Shown: positions 56,995 to 64,000 of the stretch, piece by piece
Numbering within the stretch: position 1 is the stretch's first letter
Layout of the letters: each line of letters starts with the position of its first letter
Assembly: GCF_006442545.2 (NCBI RefSeq)
Contig: NZ_CP083952.1
Coordinates: 1,601,001-1,665,000 of the forward strand
DNA from: Mesorhizobium sp. B2-1-8
Lineage (GTDB): Bacteria > Pseudomonadota > Alphaproteobacteria > Rhizobiales > Rhizobiaceae
Direction of reading: 5' to 3'
DNA: 64,000 bases
Position numbers and translations under genes: made by a program
Notes under the pieces: generated by a model
Database searches by the model: none
The model's input: the letters and a program-made list of their open reading frames with translations, nothing else
Told to the model about the DNA's origin: nothing

Positions 56995-58479
56995 ATGCTG
57001 CGCACTATCTTCACCCTTTCGGCGCTTGTTGCGGGACTGGTGTTTTCCAACGCGTTCGCGGCGCCGACGCATGACGGCGCTGCCCAGCCTGTCCGCACGG
57101 CCGAGGGCGGCGGCATTCTGCTCGCCCAGGACGGCAATCTCGATATTTACTACGACGCCAGGGGCAATCGCGTCATCGTCGATGCGGATACCGGCAAGGT
57201 AATCGCTATCCAGCCGCCGCAGACACGGCTTGACCGCCGCGCGCTACGCCGCGAGACAAGGCTGCGTCAACTAGGCCGTCCCCCCGCCGGCGATGACCGC
57301 TATTATCTCGACGATCCCCAGGACATGGCCCGCTTCCGCCGCAAGCAGTTGGAAGAGGAAGGACGGGTCATCCCGCCGCCAGCCGACGAATATGTTCCTG
57401 ACAGCAACAATTCCGTCGATGCCTATCCGCCGGCGCCGCAGGACGACGGCAACTACGACAACAGCTATCCCGATGCGCCGCAGCCGCACACCATCCAGCG
57501 CCAGCCGCTGAACGAGGCGTCGATAAACCCTCTCCAGCCGGCAGTCCCGACGGAAGAGGCGGAGCCCTCCGACCAGGCGGGACTGCCGCCAAATGTTGGC
57601 GGCAAGACGTCGGTCGATCCGTCGCTTTCGCTGGGCGCACGCCAGGATGTCGCGGCACTGCAGGTGCTGCTCGACCGGGGTGGTGCTTCGCCTGGCGTCA
57701 TCGACGGACGCTTCGGTTCGAATGTCGACAAGGCGCTGGCGGCCTACAACCAGATCAACGGCAGCAGCCTCAAATCGACCGATGCGGTCGGCATCCAGTC
57801 GGCACTCTCGCAATCCGGCGGCGACGCGTTCGCCAACTATACCATCACGGCAGAGGATGCAGCCGGTCCCTATGTCGCGTCGATACCGGAAGACTACAGC
57901 CAGAAGGCGCAGCTCGACCGCATGGGCTATACCTCTGTCACCGAGGCGCTGGCGGAGCGCTTCCACATGGACGAGAACTATCTGAAGTCGATCAACAAGG
58001 GCCTCGACTTCAACCGCCCCGGCACGATCATCAAGGTCGCCAATTTCGGCAGGCTGGTCTCGACGCCGGTTGCCCGCATCGTCGCCGACAAGGGCAAGAA
58101 GGAAGTCTTCGCCTATGACGCGTCGGGCAAGCTGGTCGCGGCCTATCCCGCCACCATCGGCTCATCGGACACGCCGTCCCCGACCGGCATCCATGCCGTT
58201 TCCCGTGTCGCGCTCGATCCGAACTACACCTATAATCCCAACATCAACTTCAAGCAGGGCGAAAACAACAAGATCCTGACCATTCCGCCTGGGCCCAATG
58301 GTCCGGTTGGATCGGTGTGGATCGCCCTGGACAAGCCGACCTACGGCATCCACGGCACGCCGGAGCCGTCGAAGATCGGCAAGACCGAAAGCCATGGCTG
58401 CGTGCGTCTGACCAACTGGGATGCACGCGAACTGGCCAAGCTGGTGTCGCCGGGCGTGCCGGTGGAGTTTGTCGAATAA
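56995..58479 (+). CDS. L,D-transpeptidase with peptidoglycan-binding domain
   Basis: A 494-residue exported enzyme that links peptidoglycan stems or attaches proteins to them. It has a signal peptide (residues 1-23, LRTIFTLSALVAGLVFSNAF), a charged and proline-rich linker (to about 215), a PG-binding-like helical domain (about 220-275: ALQVLLDRGGASPGVIDGRF), a LysM-like segment (NYLKSINKGLDFNRPGTIIK), and the YkuD domain at about 355-494. The catalytic signature is HGTPEPSKIGKTESHGCVRL with Cys near 467. ATG 56995 is chosen over upstream in-frame starts because the signal peptide then begins at residue 1. Confidence 0.93.
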   Translation: MLRTIFTLSALVAGLVFSNAFAAPTHDGAAQPVRTAEGGGILLAQDGNLDIYYDARGNRVIVDADTGKVIAIQPPQTRLDRRALRRETRLRQLGRPPAGDDRYYLDDPQDMARFRRKQLEEEGRVIPPPADEYVPDSNNSVDAYPPAPQDDGNYDNSYPDAPQPHTIQRQPLNEASINPLQPAVPTEEAEPSDQAGLPPNVGGKTSVDPSLSLGARQDVAALQVLLDRGGASPGVIDGRFGSNVDKALAAYNQINGSSLKSTDAVGIQSALSQSGGDAFANYTITAEDAAGPYVASIPEDYSQKAQLDRMGYTSVTEALAERFHMDENYLKSINKGLDFNRPGTIIKVANFGRLVSTPVARIVADKGKKEVFAYDASGKLVAAYPATIGSSDTPSPTGIHAVSRVALDPNYTYNPNINFKQGENNKILTIPPGPNGPVGSVWIALDKPTYGIHGTPEPSKIGKTESHGCVRLTNWDARELAKLVSPGVPVEFVE

Positions 58480-58536
58480 TCGCTCGTGTGATTTGGTGGA
58501 GCAGTTCTTGGGGCTGCTGCAATCACTCGGACTAAG

Positions 58537-58785
58537 CTACCCCAATAGCAAAGCTGCGAGACAGACGGGCGGAAGGACCACGCCCATGAGGTGAAACATC
58601 ACTCCAACCCAAAATTGCAGCGGATCCATATCTTGCAGATAAATTCTGCCGCGCGCCTTCATAATTCCGGACTTAAGGGCAAGTGCCAAAATCGGCAGTC
58701 CATATCTGACCCAATAGAAGCAAAGTGGAATCAATACAGTCAGAAGAATTGCCGTCGCCATCGTTTTCTCCATGTGCCACGACAT
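58537..58785 (-). CDS. Small two-span membrane protein
   Basis: An 82-residue protein with two hydrophobic helices (about 11-36 and 56-81) and a short polar loop KSGIMKARGRIYLQDMDPLQ. GGAGG seven bases upstream supports ATG 58785. No family is recognised. The base composition is less GC-rich than its neighbours, which may mean recent arrival. Confidence 0.65.
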   Translation of the reverse strand: MSWHMEKTMATAILLTVLIPLCFYWVRYGLPILALALKSGIMKARGRIYLQDMDPLQFWVGVMFHLMGVVLPPVCLAALLLG

Positions 58786-58884
58786 TCATGATCCTCCGGC
58801 GCGATCAATACCTCAGGAATAGATAACAATCGGCAAAATCAAAAGCCACAGACCGTAAGAGGGGCGTGCAGCTCCCGCCGCGCC

Positions 58885-59517
58885 TCAACCAATGATCCTG
58901 CGCACCCACTTCACATTGGGCGTTGCCGCGTAGATCAACTGCATCACCAGAATGAAGCCGACGCTCAGCAGCGGCGTGATCAGGCAAAGTGCGGCACCGA
59001 CAGCCCACAGGATCTGCGCCTTGACGATGCGCAGGTAGACCGTGCGTTTCGTTTCCGCGCCGACATCTTCCGCGACAAAGCCGCACTTCACCGCATAGTG
59101 CCAACTGGCGAACAGCGTGATGCCGAGCATCAGCAGGTTCAGCCAGTAAACCAGCACCGCGGTCCGGAATTCGAGGAAATCGGCCAGCAGATCGGTGGAG
59201 AACGGCAACAGCGCGATGAAGGCGAGAAAGCACAGGTTCAGCGTGGCCAGCCGTCTGTCGGATTTGGCGATCAAACCATGCTGCGCCTGTTGGCCGAACC
59301 AGAAGATGGTCAGGGTCAGGAAGCTCAAGGCATAGGTGAGGAAGCGGGGCGCCAATGCCGCGACGGCGACGAGAAGATCGTGTTCGGAATGGATGGCCTC
59401 ATGTGCCGGCACCCTGATCTCGAGCACGATCAGTGTGAGTGCGATGGCGAACACGCCATCGGTGATACCGACAATACGGCCGCGCCCTTCAACCGATGCT
59501 TCGAGTGGACGCTTCAT
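58885..59517 (-). CDS. TMEM175 family potassium channel-like protein (DUF1211)
   Basis: A 210-residue membrane protein with six transmembrane helices. The N-terminal signature RIVGITDGVFAIALTLIVLE near residue 14 matches the R-x-x-x-FSDGVFAIAxTL filter helix of TMEM175 channels (here TD replaces SD). ASWHYAVKCG and the last helix follow. AGGAG precedes ATG 59517. Characterised bacterial members conduct potassium. Confidence 0.88.
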   Translation of the reverse strand: MKRPLEASVEGRGRIVGITDGVFAIALTLIVLEIRVPAHEAIHSEHDLLVAVAALAPRFLTYALSFLTLTIFWFGQQAQHGLIAKSDRRLATLNLCFLAFIALLPFSTDLLADFLEFRTAVLVYWLNLLMLGITLFASWHYAVKCGFVAEDVGAETKRTVYLRIVKAQILWAVGAALCLITPLLSVGFILVMQLIYAATPNVKWVRRIIG

Positions 59518-59668
59518 CGATTTCTCCTGCCCGCGGCTCCTGGGAAACTAGCATGACTGCCGCGGTTTGCATCGGGGCAGATGCGATCCCTGGCAATATG
59601 GCTGGTTTCAAGGACAACAAGCCTCTGGCTGGTTGTTACCGGCGCGCCGGCAATCTAATTAGGATGGC

Positions 59669-61234
59669 ATGCATTCACCCGATAAAGCCGCCGCCATTCC
59701 GCTGACCGCATCGGTCGCGAACGGCACGTTCTGCCCGCAATCGCAGCGGCGTTATGTGTTGATCGCGGCGATCCTGGCCTCGGCGCTCGGCTTCATCGAC
59801 GGATCGATCCTGGCGATCGCCATGCCGGCGATCCGCGTCGACCTCGGCGCCAGCCTTGTCGAGGCACAGTGGATTTCCAATGCCTACGCGCTGACGCTCT
59901 CGGCGCTAATCCTCGCCGGCGGTGCCGCGGGCGACCGGTTCGGGCTGCGCCGAGCCTTCGTTGCTGGCATTGCGCTGTTCGTCGCCACCTCGCTTGCCTG
60001 CGCGCTGTCGCCGAACGCTGTCGTGCTGATCGCGTTTCGCGCGCTCCAGGGCATCGGTGCCGCGATCATGGTGCCAGGTAGTCTCGCCATCATTGCCAAG
60101 GCCTATCCCAAGAAGGAACGCGGCCGCGCGATCGGCATCTGGGCGGCGGCCTCGGCGCTGACCACCGCTCTCGGCCCCGTGCTCGGCGGCTTGGTGCTGT
60201 CGGCTTTCGGCGATGGCATCTGGCGGGCGATCTTTGCGGTCAACCTGCCGCTCGGCCTGATCTCGATCTATCTACTGCTCGCCAAGATTCCGGCCGATGC
60301 GCCGACGGAGGAACGCAGCCTCGACCTTGCCGGTGGTGCGCTTGCGACGCTGGCCTTCGGCGCGCTCGCCTATGGGCTGACTTCGATGAGCGCCAGCGGC
60401 GAGAGCCGAATGGCCGGTCCAAGCATTGCCGCCGGCGCCGTGCTGCTTGTCGTCTTCATCCTGTTCGAGCGGTGGCAGCGCGAGCCGATGATCGACCTCA
60501 GCCTGTTTCGTATCGGTGCTTTCGCAGGCGCCAATGTCGCGACTTTCTTCCTCTATTTCGCGCTGTCGGCCAACCTTTTTTACCTGCCGATGCTGCTGAT
60601 CGCCGGCTGGGGGCTGAGCTCGGCCGAGGTCGGCTTCATCTTCCTGCCACTGTCCGCAGCGATCGCGCTTTTGTCTGGACCCGTCGGCAAGCTGTCGGAC
60701 CGGATCGGGCCGCGTTTTCCGATTGCCTGCGGCAGCCTGATCGTGGCGATTGCCTTCGCCGGGCTTGCCTTGCTCGCTCATGCCGGCTTTCACCATTTCT
60801 GGACTGGCATCTTCCCCCTGATGGCGCTGATGGGACTCGGCATGGCGTTGGTCGTGTCGCCATTGTCGACCGCGATCATGACGGCGGTGGAAGACAAGGA
60901 CACCGGCGCGGCTTCCGGCATCAACAACGCCGTCTCACGCATCGGCGGTCTGATCGCGGTGGCGGCGATGGGGTCGCTTGCTGCCTGGATCTACGCCTAT
61001 GCCCTGGAGGCAAATGCCGCGCCCGGCGTGCCTGGTTTCGGCGAACTGCCACCAGCAGGACTTTCGCCGGCACTCGATGCGACGAGGATCGCCGCCAGCG
61101 ACGCGGCTTTTTCCGCCGTCTCCTCGGTGACGGCGCTGCTGTGCCTACTTTCCGCTGTCGTTGCATGGACGACGATTTCCGGCGAAGCGCTGCCGTGGTC
61201 GCGGCGCGCCGAACCTCGGCAGGACGAAGGCTGA
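59669..61234 (+). CDS. MFS exporter, DHA2 (EmrB/QacA) family
   Basis: A 521-residue inner-membrane antiporter with 14 predicted helices. Helix 1 has LASALGFIDGSILAIAMPAI, the loop 2-3 motif GDRFGLRR is near residue 90, and helix 5 has the antiporter motif GPVLGGLVLSAFGDGIWRAI. The C-terminal part shows the usual GINNAVSRIGGLIAVA. It would pump drugs or detergents. Its last codons GAA GGC TGA pair with the convergent gene's end in a hairpin. Confidence 0.92.
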   Translation: MHSPDKAAAIPLTASVANGTFCPQSQRRYVLIAAILASALGFIDGSILAIAMPAIRVDLGASLVEAQWISNAYALTLSALILAGGAAGDRFGLRRAFVAGIALFVATSLACALSPNAVVLIAFRALQGIGAAIMVPGSLAIIAKAYPKKERGRAIGIWAAASALTTALGPVLGGLVLSAFGDGIWRAIFAVNLPLGLISIYLLLAKIPADAPTEERSLDLAGGALATLAFGALAYGLTSMSASGESRMAGPSIAAGAVLLVVFILFERWQREPMIDLSLFRIGAFAGANVATFFLYFALSANLFYLPMLLIAGWGLSSAEVGFIFLPLSAAIALLSGPVGKLSDRIGPRFPIACGSLIVAIAFAGLALLAHAGFHHFWTGIFPLMALMGLGMALVVSPLSTAIMTAVEDKDTGAASGINNAVSRIGGLIAVAAMGSLAAWIYAYALEANAAPGVPGFGELPPAGLSPALDATRIAASDAAFSAVSSVTALLCLLSAVVAWTTISGEALPWSRRAEPRQDEG

Positions 61235-61247
61235 GACTCAGCCTTCG
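61225..61247. terminator. Hairpin formed by the overlapping ends of two convergent genes
   Basis: CGAAGGCTGA and TCAGCCTTCG are perfect inverted copies separated by GAC. Each arm is the last two codons and stop of one gene (the MFS exporter on plus, the M23 peptidase on minus). No T run follows. It may stop or stabilise both messages. Confidence 0.5.
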
Positions 61248-63280
61248 ATCTTGGCGCTGGCGACCTTCAGCGAATTGCCATCTTCCTGTTTCAGCAGATC
61301 GTCGATGCGCTCGCGCTCGCGCTTGAAGGCGACGAGATCGTCGCCCTTCAGCACCTTGCCGACCGGCAGACGCACACGCATCGGATCGACCTTGGTGCCG
61401 TTGACGATCAGTTCGTAGTGGAGGTGCGGGCCAGTGGCGAGGCCGGTCTGGCCGAGATAGCCGATGGTCTGGCCCTGACGCACGTGCACGCCGGGCTCCA
61501 TACCTTTGGCAAAGGCGCTCTGGTGATTGTACGAGGTCTCGTAGCCATTGGCATGGCGAATGATGATCTGCTTGCCATAGCCGCCGGCCCAGCCGACCTT
61601 CTCGATGACGCCATTGCCGGCGGCGATGATCGGCGTGCCGATCGGAGCTGCCCAGTCGACGCCGGTGTGCATGCGGACATAGCCGAGGATCGGATGCTTG
61701 CGGGCGCCGAAGCCGGAGCGGAATTTTCCGGCGGGCAGCGGATTGCGCAGCAGGAACTGCCTAGCGCTCGAGCCGTCCTCGTCGAAATAGTCCGTGCTGC
61801 CGTCCTGCATCTGGAAGCGGTAGAAATTGCGCGTCGTGCCACCGAAGGTCGCCGAGACATAGAGAAGCTCGGAATTGTCCGACGTCTGGTCGTCGCCATC
61901 AGGCTGCGAGAACAGCACTTCAAGGCGGTCGGAGGGATTGAGTCGGGACTGAAAGTCGACATCGGACGCCAGGAGCTTGATCAGCCGCTGGGTCATCGCC
62001 TTGGACATGCCGTAGGAATAGGCGGCGCGGTAGATTCCGTCATAGACGTTGGGCAGATTGCCACGCACCACCACCGGCGCCGACGAATCATCGAACGCCG
62101 TCAGCAATTCGGGATTGGGCTCCGGCTCCTGCGCCGGCACGTACTGGCCGCGGTCGTCGAGTGCGATGGTCACGATGTGCGTGGTCTTGTCGTAGACGCT
62201 GGTGCGCACGACCTTGGCGGCGTCGCCATGAACCTCGAGACCGACGCGCAGTACGGTTCCGGCCTTGAGCGCCGGCGCGTTGAGCAGCTTGGCGATCGCT
62301 TCGGCCATGCCGGTGGCATCGTCGCCCGTATAGCCCGAGTCGGCAAAGGCCTCGGTGAGGTCGGTGTCTTTGGTGAAGGGGATGATTTCCTCGGCGAAAG
62401 CCGGCGCCTTGTCGTCTGCGTTGGCGCGCGGCGACACGGAGACGTTTTCCGGCACGATCTTCACATCATAGGAGCCGGCCATGCTCTCGGCAAAAGCTTC
62501 GCCGAATCGCTGCGGATCGACATAATGGAGTGAAGCCACCTGCACGGCGCCGTCGCTGAGGTCGGTGCCGGCTTCGCGCACCACCTTTTCCACCTCGTCG
62601 GCGGACAGGTCGCTCTTTTCGTCGAAGGAAGCCGTCTCGATCGGGAAGTCGACGGTCTTCAGGCTCATTTCGCTTTCGACCTTGGCGCCGTAGATCTGGC
62701 CGGAAGCGGCCGAGGCCGTCGCCGGTTGCGCCGATGTATCGTCGCCGTCGTCGCCGAACACTTGCATCGGGTCGAAAGGCGGGTAGGGCCGGCTGGTGGT
62801 GTGGCCGGCGGCGAGTGCCATCTTGATCTGCACGAAAGGCATGGTGTGGATGACATCGCGGTCGCCGACCTTGGTGACCATCGACACTTCCATGCGACGA
62901 CGGTCCTTGGCCTTGGCGATCTGACGCGGCGCCACCAGTCTGGTCGTTTTTGCCACTTCGCCGGAATCGCCATTGCTGGCGAGGCCGATCAGTTCCGCTA
63001 TCTCGGGTGGGGTCGCCAGTTGCTGGCGCCCGTCAAGCGCGGCAAACAGAGCGACGCCCATCAGAACGCTCGAGGTCACGCCAGTGAGGAATGTACCCGA
63101 TAGCCAGCGCGCAGAAACCTCGCGCCGATCGGGCGGGCCGCTGCGACCGTCCGCGATAAGCGGCGGCTCATTGCCGAGTTCGGCTATGACATCTTCCGTA
63201 TCTGGCATCCAGAAAGGCTGCTTCTTCCCCGGGCGGAACGGCTTGTCGCTTTTGTTGTGGCCATGACATTTGCCTGTCAC
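61238..63280 (-). CDS. M23 family peptidoglycan endopeptidase
   Basis: A 680-residue membrane-anchored murein hydrolase. A transmembrane helix lies at about residues 62-84 (TFLTGVTSSVLMGVALFAAL), the middle is a long periplasmic region of unknown fold, and the C-terminal M23 domain (about 530-640) shows the zinc ligands in GARKHPILGYVRMHTGVDWA and TGPHLHYELIVNG. It resembles the rhizobial MepM/NlpD-like enzymes of cell division or growth. The start is GTG 63280; ATG 63208 (MPDTEDVIAELG) is the alternative and neither has a clear Shine-Dalgarno. Confidence 0.9.
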   Translation of the reverse strand: MTGKCHGHNKSDKPFRPGKKQPFWMPDTEDVIAELGNEPPLIADGRSGPPDRREVSARWLSGTFLTGVTSSVLMGVALFAALDGRQQLATPPEIAELIGLASNGDSGEVAKTTRLVAPRQIAKAKDRRRMEVSMVTKVGDRDVIHTMPFVQIKMALAAGHTTSRPYPPFDPMQVFGDDGDDTSAQPATASAASGQIYGAKVESEMSLKTVDFPIETASFDEKSDLSADEVEKVVREAGTDLSDGAVQVASLHYVDPQRFGEAFAESMAGSYDVKIVPENVSVSPRANADDKAPAFAEEIIPFTKDTDLTEAFADSGYTGDDATGMAEAIAKLLNAPALKAGTVLRVGLEVHGDAAKVVRTSVYDKTTHIVTIALDDRGQYVPAQEPEPNPELLTAFDDSSAPVVVRGNLPNVYDGIYRAAYSYGMSKAMTQRLIKLLASDVDFQSRLNPSDRLEVLFSQPDGDDQTSDNSELLYVSATFGGTTRNFYRFQMQDGSTDYFDEDGSSARQFLLRNPLPAGKFRSGFGARKHPILGYVRMHTGVDWAAPIGTPIIAAGNGVIEKVGWAGGYGKQIIIRHANGYETSYNHQSAFAKGMEPGVHVRQGQTIGYLGQTGLATGPHLHYELIVNGTKVDPMRVRLPVGKVLKGDDLVAFKRERERIDDLLKQEDGNSLKVASAKIEG

Positions 63281-63601
63281 GGCAGGTTAAGTCAACGAAG
63301 CCTCAGGCCCCGGTCGAATTCCCCTCGTGCACTTCTCTTATAGAGCGCTGTGAAAAGCGGGCGGTGTGCCTTTGTCGATGAGGCTTGTCGCGCGCTTCCT
63401 TACGAGGCTCATAAAGAGGCCATTGCACGGCTGTGCTCGCGCCTCTTTGTTGGCCTTGGTGTCGAACGGCAATGCGGCGGCAATAGGGCTCCTTCGTGCC
63501 TCCTCCTCCTGTTGTGCCCAGTTCCCCTACGGCAGTCGGCTATCGACAGGACCCGCTCGAAATTTCTGTCGTAAAAAGTTCAAAAACTTGAGAAAGCGGT
63601 G
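63281..63601. other. Intergenic region upstream of the rRNA operon
   Basis: About 320 bases without a supported gene. Small open frames here lack start sites and family features. The last 60 bases are richer in A and T (GTAAAAAGTTCAAAAACTT) and lie directly before the rRNA promoter, so they could act as an UP element. Confidence 0.5.
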
Positions 63602-63631
63602 TTGACAGTTTGTCGGGGTGGCGACTATATA
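63602..63631 (+). promoter_or_regulatory. Ribosomal RNA operon promoter
   Basis: TTGACA (63602-63607), 18 bases, then TATATA (63626-63631): near-consensus for the housekeeping sigma factor and far stronger than other promoters in the window. An A/T-rich tract precedes it. It reads into the 16S leader. Confidence 0.8.
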
Positions 63632-63990
63632 CGCCTCACGAACGAGGGCGGTGCGCCGCTGGCGACGAAGAAGTTTGCTTCTAAGACTGCCCTCAGCGAA
63701 ATTCAAGAGAGCCGCGTAAGCGACACTCGGACGGCCCCGGAGCCAAGAGCGAAACGGGCCACGACACTGCGTTTGCGGTGTCTGTTCTTTGACAATTGAA
63801 TAATGAAGAAAGAGAAACGTGGGCGGCAGAGTCCTGCTGAGCCTCTTACTCCGCCAGGGGTAATTGGTTCGAACGAGACTTTGGCGGATCACGTTTCGTG
63901 AGAATAAGTCTACCAAGATACGCAAGTATCTAGGTGTGAATGTTCTCGTCGATTCATGCGTGACCAAATAAGCCAAATCAAAGTCTTACT
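63632..63990 (+). other. rRNA operon leader
   Basis: About 360 bases between promoter and mature 16S. It contains a boxA antitermination site and several short palindromes that would form part of the RNase III processing stem. No coding frame is supported. Confidence 0.7.
63783..63794 (+). promoter_or_regulatory. boxA-like antitermination site
   Basis: TGTTCTTTGACA resembles E. coli rrn boxA (TGCTCTTTAACA) and is the usual alphaproteobacterial form. It lies in the leader, where Nus factors load. Confidence 0.7.
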
Positions 63991-64000
63991 AAACTTGAGA
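63991..64000 (+). rRNA. rrs: 16S ribosomal RNA, first bases only
   Basis: The window ends with AACTTGAGA, which is the start of mature alphaproteobacterial 16S rRNA (AACTTGAGAGTTTGATCC). Only about ten bases are inside; the call depends on the promoter and boxA before it. Confidence 0.6.

Overview
The window is chromosomal DNA from an alphaproteobacterium of the order Rhizobiales, most like Mesorhizobium or a close relative. This rests on high GC, on gene neighbourhoods I know from that group (secA next to a parvulin and argJ; ubiG, lysC, ptsP, prfA, prmC, a DUF4167 gene and clpB; comF, grxC, a nitrilase and a DUF1178 gene), on a RirA-type iron box, on alphaproteobacterial RpoH- and EcfG-like promoters, and on dispersed intergenic palindromes of rhizobial style. 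Assignment by recall is inference; no search was run. No prophage, insertion sequence, CRISPR array or plasmid function was seen.

Layout. 1-4325: end of a ugpBAEC glycerol-3-phosphate type importer with a cytosolic metallophosphodiesterase. 4368-8206 (minus): ferric-iron importer fbpABC with a TGA-N9-TCA iron box upstream. 8327-10937 (minus): three genes of unknown function (glycine-zipper membrane protein, secreted-type beta-sandwich protein, 45-residue membrane peptide). 11120-12356: an ECF sigma factor with its NrsF-type membrane anti-sigma, behind a promoter matching the SigF consensus. 12440-13009: decapitated GGDEF gene. 13019-15944 (minus): hydroxyacyl-CoA dehydrogenase and electron transfer flavoprotein. 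16181-18697 (minus): rhomboid protease, cobalamin adenosyltransferase, HIG1-like peptide and SDR. 18756-24509: YihY, EamA transporter, GluQRS, AlkA, HNH nuclease, DsbB and a DedA/YqaA protein, with several palindromic elements between them. 24740-26922: tRNA-Leu followed by small accessory genes, including CsbD behind an EcfG-like promoter and a frameshifted SRAP gene.

27004-29738 (minus): polysaccharide-type acetyltransferase and flippase. 30008-37317: secA, divergent periplasmic PPIase, TetR, argJ, GNAT and mutT. 37435-38039: small membrane protein and Flp pilin. 38060-42090: methyltransferase, comF, grxC, nitrilase, DUF1178 and an HExxH protein. 42160-43661: divergent marR/eamA pair with two operator-like sites. 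43719-56341: ubiG, hybrid histidine kinase, lysC, ptsP, prfA, prmC, DUF4167 and clpB with a clear heat-shock promoter. 56479-63280: YjbR, L,D-transpeptidase, TMEM175-like channel, MFS exporter and M23 peptidase. 63602-64000: promoter, boxA and leader of a ribosomal RNA operon whose 16S gene begins at the window edge.

Most of the window is housekeeping. The parts that stand out are the unknown three-gene set beside the SigF/NrsF module, the accessory patch next to tRNA-Leu, and the number of gene ends merged into palindromic repeats.
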